Source: Hyphomicrobiales bacterium (GTDB lineage: Bacteria; Pseudomonadota; Alphaproteobacteria; Rhizobiales; Beijerinckiaceae). From it: DNA of 64,000 bases. The stretch covers positions 124,001 to 188,000 of the forward strand of contig JAIXTP010000022.1 of assembly GCA_027483895.1 (NCBI GenBank). The letters run 5' to 3'. The stretch's first letter is position 1. Each line of letters opens with the position of its first letter. Positions 37,940-45,864 of this stretch are shown piece by piece. Made by a program: the position numbers and the translations under genes. The notes under the pieces were generated by a model that searched no databases, was not told the DNA's origin, and saw only the letters and a list, made by a program, of their open reading frames with translations.

Positions 37940-38898
37940 GCGCGGCAGGCCTCCACGGCCTTCTCGATCTTCGCCCGGTCGAGGTTGCGCCCGATGAAGA
38001 CGAGCTTCGACTCACGCTTTTCGTCGGGCCGCCAGTCGCGCTGCAGATCCCCGTCGAGGATCATGTGCACGCCTTGGAAGACGAAGCGCTTCGGCTCGTC
38101 CTTGAAGGACAGGATGCCCTTGCAACGCAGGATGTTCGGCCCTTCGACCTGGGTGAATTCGTTGATCCAGGGCATGAACTTCTCGGGATCGAGATCGCCC
38201 GGCACCGTCAGCCCGACGGACCTTACGTCGTCGCTGTGGTGGTGATGGTGTCCCGCTTCGAGGAAGTCCGGTTCGATGTCGAGGATGCGGTCGAGGTCGA
38301 AGGCGCTCTTGCCGAGCACCGCGTCGAGCGGCACCGCGGAGCGCTGCGTCTTGTGCAGCACCGCATAGGGATTGATGGCGCGGATGCGCGCTTCCACCTC
38401 GGCCAGCTCTTCCGGCGTCACGAGATCCGTCTTGTTGAGGATCAGCACGTCCGCGAAGGCGATCTGGTTCTTGGCCTCGGGCGCGTCCTTGAGGCGCTCT
38501 CCGAGCCATTTCGCGTCCACCACCGTCACGACGGCGTCGAGGCGGGTGCGGGCGCCGACGTCCTCGTCGACGAAGAAGGTCTGCGCGACCGGGGCGGGGT
38601 CCGCGAGGCCCGTGGTCTCGACGATGATCGCGTCGAACTTGCCCTTGCGCTTCATCAGGCCGTCGATGATGCGGATCAGGTCGCCGCGCACGGTGCAGCA
38701 GATGCAGCCGTTGTTCATCTCGAACACTTCCTCGTCGGCGCCCACGACGAGGTCGTTGTCGATGCCGACCTCGCCGAACTCGTTGACGATGACGGCGAAG
38801 CGTTTGCCGTGCGGTTCGGTCAGGATGCGGTTGAGGAGCGTGGTCTTGCCCGCGCCCAGATAGCCGGTGAGCACGGTGACGGGGATCTTCTCGGTCAT
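37936..38898 (-). CDS. CobW/COG0523-family zinc-related GTPase (ZigA/YciC type)
   Basis: 320 residues. P-loop [12 protein letters not shown] (residues 12-23), the CXCC metal motif at Cys65-Ile-Cys67-Cys68 (NNGCICC), [11 protein letters not shown] and the guanine-specificity motif LNKTDL. The linker has HHHHH followed by SDD (about residue 217), and the C-terminal CobW_C domain follows. Zur-controlled COG0523 proteins act as zinc metallochaperones under zinc starvation. It lies in the leftward zinc operon 112 bases after znuB; that gap shows no second Zur box. Confidence 0.93.
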   Translation of the reverse strand: MTEKIPVTVLTGYLGAGKTTLLNRILTEPHGKRFAVIVNEFGEVGIDNDLVVGADEEVFEMNNGCICCTVRGDLIRIIDGLMKRKGKFDAIIVETTGLADPAPVAQTFFVDEDVGARTRLDAVVTVVDAKWLGERLKDAPEAKNQIAFADVLILNKTDLVTPEELAEVEARIRAINPYAVLHKTQRSAVPLDAVLGKSAFDLDRILDIEPDFLEAGHHHHHSDDVRSVGLTVPGDLDPEKFMPWINEFTQVEGPNILRCKGILSFKDEPKRFVFQGVHMILDGDLQRDWRPDEKRESKLVFIGRNLDRAKIEKAVEACRA

Positions 38899-39010
38899 GG
38901 GTCTCTCCGTCCGGCCGCGGCGCGCACGGCCTGCGGTCGGGTGATGATCGGTCGGTCCTTATATCGTGAGCCGACGCGACTTTGCCGGCCCCGCGCTGTG
39001 CATGCGTGAC

Positions 39011-39880
39011 CTACGCTTGAAGATGGCGGCGCGGCAGGGCGCGCAGGAGCAATCCGTTGCGGGCGCCGAACAGGATCGAGACGAGATAGACCCCGCCCGC
39101 GCACAGGATGATCGTGGGCCCGGTGGGAAGGCCGGCATGGAAGGACAACAGGATCCCGCCGAGACCCGACAGCAGGCCGAAACCGGTCGCCCAGCCGATC
39201 ATGCCGCCGATGTTCTCGGTCCAGAACCGCGCGGCGATGGCGGGCAGCATCATCAGCCCCACCGCGAGCAAAGTGCCGAGCGCATGGAAGCCCGCGACGA
39301 GATTGACGACGACGAGCGCGAGAAAGGCGAGATGCACCACCGTGCCGCTGCCGCTCACGGAGCGCAGATAGCCGGGATCGACGCATTCCATCACCAGCGG
39401 ACGATAGAGCAGGGCCAGAGCGATCATGCTCGCGACCGCGGTGCCCGCCATCAGATGCAGCGTCGGATCGTCGAGCGCCAGCACCGAGCCGAACAGGACG
39501 TGCAGCAGATCGACGTTCGAGCCCTTCAGCGAGACGAGCGTGACGCCGGCGGAGAGGGAAAGGAGGTAGAAAGCCGCGATGGACGCGTCCTCCTTCAGCA
39601 CCGTCGCCCGCGCGACGGCGCCCGAGAGCAGAGCGACGGCGATCCCGGCCACGAGCCCGCCCACCGTCATCCAGGGCAGCGAGAGCCCCGCGACGAGATA
39701 GCCGACCGCGGCTCCGGGCAGGATCGCATGCGCCATCGCGTCTCCCGCGAGGCTCATCCGCCGCAGCATCAGGAACACGCCGACGGGGCCCGCGCCGAGC
39801 GAAAGCGCCACGACGCCGACCAGCGCACGCCGCATGAAGCCGAAATCGGCGAAGGGAGCGATCAGCCACTCGTGGATCAT
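39011..39880 (-). CDS. znuB: Zinc ABC transporter membrane protein
   Basis: 289 residues with eight or nine membrane helices of the ABC-3 family. Typical segments are RRALVGVVALSLGAGPVGVFLMLRRMSLAGDAMAHAILPG, which holds the coupling region near the N-terminus, and GLLSGLGGILLSFHAGLPTGPTII near the C-terminus. It is encoded 10 bases after znuC. The Zur box at the operon head favours zinc over manganese or iron. Confidence 0.9.
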   Translation of the reverse strand: MIHEWLIAPFADFGFMRRALVGVVALSLGAGPVGVFLMLRRMSLAGDAMAHAILPGAAVGYLVAGLSLPWMTVGGLVAGIAVALLSGAVARATVLKEDASIAAFYLLSLSAGVTLVSLKGSNVDLLHVLFGSVLALDDPTLHLMAGTAVASMIALALLYRPLVMECVDPGYLRSVSGSGTVVHLAFLALVVVNLVAGFHALGTLLAVGLMMLPAIAARFWTENIGGMIGWATGFGLLSGLGGILLSFHAGLPTGPTIILCAGGVYLVSILFGARNGLLLRALPRRHLQA

Positions 39881-39890
39881 GGAAGCCGCT

Positions 39891-40628
39891 TCAGGCCGCG
39901 CGAGCGCAGGCGACGGCGTGCGGATCCTGCGCCTCGGCCATCCGGCGGGCCTTGAGCAGGTTCTCCGCCGTCAGCACGTCGAGGGTCGCGCCCCAGGCCA
40001 CCGCCTCGCGCGCGATCAGCAGCGTCTCCGGGAAGGTGCTGCGGACGAGGTCGAGATCGTGCAGCACGGCCACGACCGTCCGCTCTTCGGCATGCCAACG
40101 GCGGACGATGGCGAGGAGGTCGGAGGCGGTCTTGGCGTCGATGGCCGTGAGCGGCTCGTCGAGCAGGATGATCGAGGCGTCCTGCAGCAACAGGCGCGCG
40201 AAAAGCGCGCGTTGCATCTGGCCGCCCGACAGCGTGCCGATGGCGCGATCCTCGAAGCCGGTGAGGCCGACGGCGGCGATCGCGTCGGCGATGGCCGTGC
40301 GGTCCTTCCGGCCGAAGCCGCCGAAGAGGCCGTGGCGGCGCCACAGGCCCATGGCGACGAGGTCGTAGACCGAGATCGGGAAGGAGCGGTCCACATCGGC
40401 GGCCTGAGGCAGCCACGCCACGCGCGCCGAGGTCTCGATGCGGCCGTCGAGCGGCGCGAGCGCGCCCGCGATGCCCTTGAGCAGCGTCGACTTGCCGGCA
40501 CCGTTCGGGCCGACCACGGCGGTGAGGCTGCCCGGCGCGATGGTGCCCGTGAGGTGATGCACGGCGGGATGACGGTCGTAGCCGAGCGTCACGTCCTCGA
40601 AGCGGATGGAGGATGCCGTGCCGTTCAT
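39891..40628 (-). CDS. znuC: Zinc ABC transporter ATP-binding protein
   Basis: 245 residues from the ATG at 40628, which overlaps the stop of the His-rich peptide (ATGA); an in-frame ATG ten codons earlier would run inside that peptide gene. Walker A GPNGAGKST, signature LSGGQMQRALFARLLLQ, Walker B IILLDEPLTAID and the switch His in AVLHDLD. The C-terminus ends in AHAVACARAA-like sequence without the His tail seen in E. coli ZnuC. The solute-binding partner ZnuA is not encoded in the window. Confidence 0.92.
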   Translation of the reverse strand: MNGTASSIRFEDVTLGYDRHPAVHHLTGTIAPGSLTAVVGPNGAGKSTLLKGIAGALAPLDGRIETSARVAWLPQAADVDRSFPISVYDLVAMGLWRRHGLFGGFGRKDRTAIADAIAAVGLTGFEDRAIGTLSGGQMQRALFARLLLQDASIILLDEPLTAIDAKTASDLLAIVRRWHAEERTVVAVLHDLDLVRSTFPETLLIAREAVAWGATLDVLTAENLLKARRMAEAQDPHAVACARAA

Positions 40629-40777
40629 GCCGCGGTCGCCCAGACGACCATGCCCCACAGCGCCGCCGAGGCGACGAGCGCCGCCACGAGCCGCTCGCCC
40701 GCCGAAAGCCTCAGCAGGGAGAAGCCGACGTGATGCGGTCGGGCATGATGGTGATGATGATGACCGGCGTGAGCCAT
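40625..40777 (-). CDS. Short His-rich single-span membrane peptide, first gene of the zinc operon
   Basis: 50 residues. The ATG at 40777 has GGGAGG four bases upstream. The N-terminus is MAHAGHHHHHHARPHH (nine His in 16 residues), then an amphipathic stretch LLRLSAGERL and one membrane helix (VAALVASAALWGMVVWATAA). Its stop overlaps the znuC start, and a Zur box lies 38 bases upstream, so it is the first cistron of the zinc operon. With the His cluster on one side of the membrane it could bind zinc and hand it to the transporter (inference). I know of no named family. Confidence 0.72.
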   Translation of the reverse strand: MAHAGHHHHHHARPHHVGFSLLRLSAGERLVAALVASAALWGMVVWATAA

Positions 40778-40814
40778 GCCTCCCTTATAGCCGTCGCGGG
40801 AACGGCGGCCAAGG

Positions 40815-40837
40815 GAAATGTTATAATATTACACTGC
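40815..40837. promoter_or_regulatory. Zur box
   Basis: An AT-rich imperfect palindrome with core TGTTATAATATTACA (40819-40833), in which 12 of 14 outer positions are symmetric, flanked by GAAA on the left. It resembles the alphaproteobacterial Zur consensus (TGTTATA-W-TATAACA type). It covers the predicted -10 of the zinc operon promoter, suited to repression when zinc is sufficient. Confidence 0.82.
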
Positions 40838-40851
40838 GATGGATATCAGAA
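40823..40851 (-). promoter_or_regulatory. Promoter of the zinc operon
   Basis: On the minus strand TTCTGA (40846-40851, overlapping the stop codon of the upstream opg gene) and TATTAT (40823-40828, inside the Zur box) are spaced 17 bases. Transcription would begin near 40816, leaving a leader of about 38 bases before the His-rich peptide. Confidence 0.6.
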
Positions 40852-42426
40852 CGGGTGGTGCTGATAGAGCCAGGTCTCGCTCAGCACTTCGTTCTTGAGC
40901 TTGAGATAGCACCGCATCTCGACGGGCTCCGTGCCCTGCACGGTCAGGTCGAAGGTCGTGCGCCATTGGCCGGGCACGTCGTTGGGGACGGCCTCGGTCA
41001 TGACGAGGCTCACGGTGCCGCGCGAAACGCTGATGACGGCTTCTGGCAGCACGCCCTTGGGCAGGGAGGCGAGCTGCTTGCCGCGGAACTCCACCGCGAA
41101 TTTCCGCACGCCCGCCGGCCGCGGATGGCCGGGCTGGCCGCCGCGGCCGATGCGGGTCGCGACGACGCGCGCGAGCGCGGAGGGGAAGGGTTCGTCCGCG
41201 TACCAATGGATCCGATATTTGAGATCGTAGGTCTTGCCCGCCGTCGCGGGTTCGGCCGGCACCCACATCGCGACGATGTTGTCGTGGATCTCGTCGTCGG
41301 TCGGCAGTTCCGTCAGCTGCACGGCGCCGCGGCCCCAATCCCCCACGGGCTCCACCCATGCGGAGGGACGGTCGTGATAGCGCACGCCGTCGAGATAGTT
41401 CTCGACGTTGCGGTCGCGCTGGCAGAGGCCGAAGCCGCGCGGCGAGGTATCGACGAAGCTCGACACCATCACGCGGTTCGGATTGTTGAGCGGCCGCCAG
41501 ATATGCTCGCCCGCGCCGGTCCAGATCGCGAGACCGTCGGAATCGTGCACTTCCGGCCGCCAGTCGATGCCCTGCACCTTCACGGTCTCGGAGTACCAGA
41601 ACATCGAGGTCAGCGGCGCGATGCCGAAGCGGTCGACGGACTTGCGCAGGTTCAGCGAGGCTTCGACGTCCATCAGCACGCCCTTGTCCCGCTTCAGGCG
41701 GAAGCGATAGGCGCCCGTGATGCTGGGCCCGTCGAGCAAAGCGTGGACGGTGACGGGGTCGGAATCCTTGGCCGCCGGCTCGAACCAGAAGGACACGAAG
41801 TCCGGAAATTCCTCGGGCGTGCCCGTGCCCGGCGCGAGCGCGATGCCGCGCGCCGAAAGGCCGACCTGCCCGAGTTCGCCGACCGCCCGGAAATAGGACG
41901 CGCCGAGGAAGGTCGCCCACGGTTCGAGCTTCTTCCAGTCCGGCCCGTTCCGGCTTTCCTGGATCCAGAAGCCCGCGAAGGCCGAGGGCTGGGCCGGAAG
42001 TTTCGCCGCGACGTGATCGGGGCCGCCCATGAACAGCGAGGGATCGTAGAGAACCTCGCGGGCGCGCCCGCCCTCCACGGCATGCATCTTCACCGTCTTG
42101 GGGAAGAACATGCCGACATGCTGGAAGGTGACGGGATAGGCGCCGCCGCCCTTGCCCCAAAGGGCCGCGTCCTGCCGATAGCGCAGCTTGCCGTGCGCGT
42201 CGTAATCGATCTTGGAGACGATCTCGGGGTTCGGCCGCGGCGGGGCGACATAGTCCTTCGCCGCGCGCTCACGGGCCATGCGCTTCAGCATCTCGAAATC
42301 GAACGGCTCGGCGGGGCCGAAGCGCAGTCCGTCGGTCGTCTGGGCGTCCGCCCGGTCGATGCCGGCGAGAGCCGCCGCCTGCGCGGCGAGTGCGAGCTGA
42401 AGGAAGGTCCTGCGGTCGAGGCTCAT
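40846..42426 (-). CDS. Glucan biosynthesis protein (OpgG/OpgD family), Tat-exported, second copy
   Basis: 526 residues. The start at 42426 gives MSLDRRTFLQLALAAQAAAL, a twin-arginine signal; a further ATG lies seven codons earlier. Family blocks parallel those of the 30210-31769 protein: PLTSMFWYSETV, DSDGLAIWTGAGEHIWRPL, WVEPVGDWGRGAVQLTELPT, DEIHDNIVAMWVP. The Tat signal recalls OpgD, but both paralogues here have one. The second copy is upstream of the zinc operon on the same strand but separated from it by the Zur-controlled promoter. No opgH is present. Confidence 0.9.
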   Translation of the reverse strand: MSLDRRTFLQLALAAQAAALAGIDRADAQTTDGLRFGPAEPFDFEMLKRMARERAAKDYVAPPRPNPEIVSKIDYDAHGKLRYRQDAALWGKGGGAYPVTFQHVGMFFPKTVKMHAVEGGRAREVLYDPSLFMGGPDHVAAKLPAQPSAFAGFWIQESRNGPDWKKLEPWATFLGASYFRAVGELGQVGLSARGIALAPGTGTPEEFPDFVSFWFEPAAKDSDPVTVHALLDGPSITGAYRFRLKRDKGVLMDVEASLNLRKSVDRFGIAPLTSMFWYSETVKVQGIDWRPEVHDSDGLAIWTGAGEHIWRPLNNPNRVMVSSFVDTSPRGFGLCQRDRNVENYLDGVRYHDRPSAWVEPVGDWGRGAVQLTELPTDDEIHDNIVAMWVPAEPATAGKTYDLKYRIHWYADEPFPSALARVVATRIGRGGQPGHPRPAGVRKFAVEFRGKQLASLPKGVLPEAVISVSRGTVSLVMTEAVPNDVPGQWRTTFDLTVQGTEPVEMRCYLKLKNEVLSETWLYQHHPF

Positions 42427-42552
42427 GGCGCGTTCCGGGTCCTGCATGCGACGCGCTGCCGGGGCAGCGGGATGCTTCCGATACAGGAGCCCGCGACCGG
42501 TGCCAATCCGGAGGGGCTTTCCGCGCCCTTTGGTCGCTCCGGCCGCGGCCGT

Positions 42553-42789
42553 TCAGCTGCGGAGCGGTTCGACCTTCGCGGCGCGGCGCAGGAAGAGCAG
42601 CAGGCCGTAGCCGCCGAGCATGGCGAAGACGCCCATGAGCACGTAGCCCACCGAAGCGCTGAAGCCCATGAGGCCCGCGATCGCCCAGCCTGCGGCCAGC
42701 GCGACGCCGATCAGTTCGGTGCCGACGAGAATGGCGAGGCTCACCAGGATCCAGAAATTCTTCAGGTTGAAGCGCGTGGGGCGATTCAC
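42553..42789 (-). CDS. Small two-helix membrane protein
   Basis: 78 residues from a GTG at 42789, with GGGAGAG about 10 bases upstream; no ATG fits. Residues 12-37 and 45-68 are hydrophobic helices (FWILVSLAILVGTELIGVALAAGWAI and VGYVLMGVFAMLGGYGLLLFL), ending RRAAKVEPLRS. No recognised family. It is divergent from the gamma-glutamyltransferase gene. Confidence 0.62.
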   Translation of the reverse strand: MNRPTRFNLKNFWILVSLAILVGTELIGVALAAGWAIAGLMGFSASVGYVLMGVFAMLGGYGLLLFLRRAAKVEPLRS

Positions 42790-42885
42790 GGTCGGTCTCT
42801 CCCGAGGGCGTGGGATTGCCCTATAACGATCGCGGCCCGGGCGCAAGAATCGCCGCCCGGCACGAGGCCCGGAGTACCCCGTTCC

Positions 42886-44484
42886 ATGAAGGACACCCCC
42901 GTCTTCGACCGCGCCGCCGCGGCCGCGCCCCATACGCTTGCCGCAGAAGCGGGCCGCACCGTCCTCGCGATGGGCGGCAATGCCGTCGAGGCGATGATCG
43001 CCATGGCCTCGACCATCGCGGTCGTCTACCCGCACATGAACGGGGTGGGCGGCGACGGCTTCTGGCTGATCCGGGAAAAGAACGGAAAGGTCCGCGCGCT
43101 CGAAGCGGCCGGCGCGGCCGGGTCTCTCGCCACGATCTCGCGTTATCGCGATCTCGGATACGCGGCGATTCCATCTCGCGGCATCCATGCGGCGCTCACG
43201 GTCCCCGGCACGGTCGGAGGCTGGACCGAAGCGCTGGCGCTCGCCGCCGCCATGGGCGGACGCCTTCCGCTTCGGGATCTTTTCGCCGACGCGATCCGCC
43301 ATGCCAGAGAGGGCGTGCCGATGTCGCCCGGCGAAGCGGCCTATGCGCTCCGCGAGGAAAAGGACGTCCTCGGTGCCCCCGGCTTCGCCGACGTCTTCAT
43401 GCAGGACGGCAAGCGCCACGCGTCGGGCGAAATCCGGCGGTTTCCGGCGCTCGCGGCCACGCTCGAGCATCTCGCGCATGCGGGGACGGACGATTTCTAC
43501 CGCGGTGACGTCGCGCGCGAGATCGCGGCCGATGCGGAGCGTTTCCTGCTGCCCTTCACCCGCGCCGATCTCGAGCGCCAGAAGGCGAGCTGGCGAGAGC
43601 CGCTCTCGGTACGGATCCCCGGTGCCGTGCTCTTCAACCAGCCCCCGCCCTCGCAGGGGCTCGCGCATCTTCTGATGCTCGGCATCCATGCCCGTCTCGG
43701 CGACCACGAGGCGGAAAGTTTCGGCCACATCCACGCGCTCGTCGAAGCCGCGAAACGGGCTTGGCGGATCCGCGACGCGGTGGTCACCGATTTCGACCGC
43801 CTGACGCATGACCCGCAGAGCTTCCTCGCGCCGGACGTGCTGGAACGGGAGGCGGCGCTCGTCTCCGGCGACCGCTCGGCGCCCTTCCCGCTGCCGCCGC
43901 TCGGGGACGGAGACACGATCTGGATGGGCTGCATCGATGCGGCAGGAAACGCGGTTTCCTTCATCCAGTCGCTCTTCTGGGAATACGGGTCCGGCGTGGT
44001 GCTGCCGCGCACGGGCGTGCTGTTGCAGAACCGCGGCCGCGCCTTCTCGCTCGATCCGCGGTCGAAGAACCCGCTCGAACCGGGGCGGCGTCCATTCCAC
44101 ACGTTGAACACGCCCTTGGCGGTCTTCGACGACGGTCGGGTCATGTCCTACGGCACGATGGGCGGCGATCCGCAGCCGCAGATCTCGGCCCAGACCTTCG
44201 TGCGTCACGCGCTCTACGGGGTACCGATCTCCGAGGCGCTCGACCGGCCGCGCTTCTCCCTGTCCGTCGCATGGGGCGCGGAGCGCGCGACCTTGAAGCT
44301 CGAAGACCGCTTCGATCCCGACGTGGTCCGGGCGCTCGAAAAGGCGGGGCATGTCGTGGAGAGTTTCGGCAAGCCCTATGCGAACCCGGCGGGCCATGCG
44401 GGCATTCTCGTGCGCGATCCGCGCAACGGCTCGGTCGCGGCGGATCACGACCCGCGGGCGGACGGCGGCGCGGCGGGGATTTGA
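42886..44484 (+). CDS. Gamma-glutamyltransferase-family protein
   Basis: 532 residues from the ATG at 42886 with GGAG upstream. Family blocks: AAEAGRTVLAMGGNAVEAMIAMA, NGVGGDGFWLI, GTVGGWTEAL, QPPPSQGLAHLLML. The expected self-processing nucleophile is Thr344 in GDGDTIWMGCIDAAGN, aligned with the TTHxS site of classical enzymes, though the following residues differ (Ile-Trp instead of Thr-His). No signal peptide is evident, so it may be cytoplasmic. It is followed by an amidase 55 bases downstream. Substrate could be a gamma-glutamyl amide or another N-acyl compound. Confidence 0.87.
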   Translation: MKDTPVFDRAAAAAPHTLAAEAGRTVLAMGGNAVEAMIAMASTIAVVYPHMNGVGGDGFWLIREKNGKVRALEAAGAAGSLATISRYRDLGYAAIPSRGIHAALTVPGTVGGWTEALALAAAMGGRLPLRDLFADAIRHAREGVPMSPGEAAYALREEKDVLGAPGFADVFMQDGKRHASGEIRRFPALAATLEHLAHAGTDDFYRGDVAREIAADAERFLLPFTRADLERQKASWREPLSVRIPGAVLFNQPPPSQGLAHLLMLGIHARLGDHEAESFGHIHALVEAAKRAWRIRDAVVTDFDRLTHDPQSFLAPDVLEREAALVSGDRSAPFPLPPLGDGDTIWMGCIDAAGNAVSFIQSLFWEYGSGVVLPRTGVLLQNRGRAFSLDPRSKNPLEPGRRPFHTLNTPLAVFDDGRVMSYGTMGGDPQPQISAQTFVRHALYGVPISEALDRPRFSLSVAWGAERATLKLEDRFDPDVVRALEKAGHVVESFGKPYANPAGHAGILVRDPRNGSVAADHDPRADGGAAGI

Positions 44485-44539
44485 CGCGGGCGCCGGGGCG
44501 GCGAAGATCGGGGCGACCTACAAGAAGAAGGACCGCGCC

Positions 44540-45742
44540 ATGCTGCTGCCCGACGATCCCGTCCAAGCCTTCATGCTCTATCCGCCCGTCGCGGTGGGGA
44601 GCGCCGCCTCCGGGCCGCTCGCGGGCCTGACCTTGGCCGTGAAGGACATCTTCGACGTGGCGGGCTACCCGACGGGATGCGGCCAGCCGCATGCGCTCGC
44701 CGCCTCGGGCATCAAGACGAAGACGGCCCCCATCGTGCAGGCCTTTCTGGATGCCGGGGCACGGTTCGTCGGCAAGACGCATACGGTCGAACTCGCCTTC
44801 TCGCTGAACGGCAAGAACGTCCATTTCGGCACGCCCGTGAACCCGGCGGCGCCGGGCCGGATCCCGGGAGGTTCGTCCTCGGGCTCGGCCTCCGCGGTCG
44901 CGGCCCGCATGGCCGATATCGGGCTCGGCTCGGACACCGGCGGTTCGGTCCGCGGCCCCGCGAGCTATTGCGGCCTTTTCGGCATCCGCCCGACGCATGG
45001 CCGGCTTCCGCTCGATCTCACGATGCCGCTTGCCGAGAGTTTCGACGTGCCGGGCTGGTTCACCCGCGATGCGTCCACCTTCGTCCGCGTGGGCGACGCG
45101 ATCCTCGGCGATGATCCCGCGCCGCTGAAGGGGCCGACGCGTCTCCTGATCACGGAGGACCTCTTCGCCCAGACCGACCCGGAGGCCCGCCGGCTCCTCG
45201 ACGTCGTGGTCGAGCGCATCGACCGCATGGGCGGGCCGCTCGGCAAGGTGCGCGTGGCTGCGCCCGATTTCGATGCGCTCTACTGGGCCTTCCGCCATCT
45301 GCAGGGCCATGAGGCGTGGCAGGCGCACGGCGCCTTCATCACGCGGCACAAGCCCGCCTTGGGTCCGGGCGTCGCGGAGCGCTTCGCCTTTTCGAGCACG
45401 GTGGGCCATCCGGAGGTGAAGGACGCGCAGAACGTGCGCAAGCGCTTCCGCGAGCACGTCGCGGCCATGCTCGACGGCGACGGCGTCCTGATCATGCCGA
45501 CCATGCCCGACATCGCGGCGCTTCTCGATACGTCGGAAGCGGATCTGGAAACGCAGCGCAATCAGGCGCTGCGGCTGCTCTGCATCTCGGTGCTGACGGG
45601 CTTCCCGCAGATCACGATTCCCGTGACCGTGAAGGAGGGCGCTCCGCTCGGCCTGTCCGTTCTCGGCCCTGCCGGCTCGGATCGCGCGTTGGTGCATCTG
45701 GCGGCGAAGATCGCCGACATGGCGGCCGCGAAGATCGCCTGA
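44540..45742 (+). CDS. Amidase (amidase-signature family)
   Basis: 400 residues from the ATG at 44540 with AAGAAGGA upstream. The Ser-cisSer-Lys triad is visible: Lys35 in LAVKDIFDVAG, Ser113 in PGGSSSGSASAVAA and the nucleophile Ser136 in GSDTGGSVRGPAS. It hydrolyses amides to acid and ammonia. It shares a strand and short spacing with the gamma-glutamyltransferase-like gene, and lies 2.2 kb from a nitrile hydratase that makes amides; a nitrile-to-acid route is plausible but not shown. It is followed by a palindromic repeat. Confidence 0.92.
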   Translation: MLLPDDPVQAFMLYPPVAVGSAASGPLAGLTLAVKDIFDVAGYPTGCGQPHALAASGIKTKTAPIVQAFLDAGARFVGKTHTVELAFSLNGKNVHFGTPVNPAAPGRIPGGSSSGSASAVAARMADIGLGSDTGGSVRGPASYCGLFGIRPTHGRLPLDLTMPLAESFDVPGWFTRDASTFVRVGDAILGDDPAPLKGPTRLLITEDLFAQTDPEARRLLDVVVERIDRMGGPLGKVRVAAPDFDALYWAFRHLQGHEAWQAHGAFITRHKPALGPGVAERFAFSSTVGHPEVKDAQNVRKRFREHVAAMLDGDGVLIMPTMPDIAALLDTSEADLETQRNQALRLLCISVLTGFPQITIPVTVKEGAPLGLSVLGPAGSDRALVHLAAKIADMAAAKIA

Positions 45743-45752
45743 GCGCCCGCCG

Positions 45753-45855
45753 CGTCATTGCGAGGAGTGCAGCGACCAAGCAATCCGGATCGTGGCGGGC
45801 ATGGAGCACTACGCCCGCCGTCCTTCCGGATTGCTTCGCTTCGGTCGCAATGACG
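45753..45855. repeat. Dispersed palindromic repeat (REP-like), copy 2
   Basis: 103 bases with the same ends as 22791-22889 (CGTCATTGCGAGGAG ... CGCAATGACG) and inner GCAATCC / GGATTGC arms; the central part (GGCGGGC / GCCCGCC) makes its own small stem and differs from copy 1. It fills the gap between convergent amidase and acyl-CoA dehydrogenase genes, where it may also terminate transcription. Confidence 0.88.
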
Positions 45856-45864
45856 GATCGAACT

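Noticed and set aside
38899-39010. Second Zur box or promoter in the 112-base gap between znuB and cobW
   Set aside because: No AT-rich dyad resembling the box at 40815 is present; cobW is most simply part of the same transcript.
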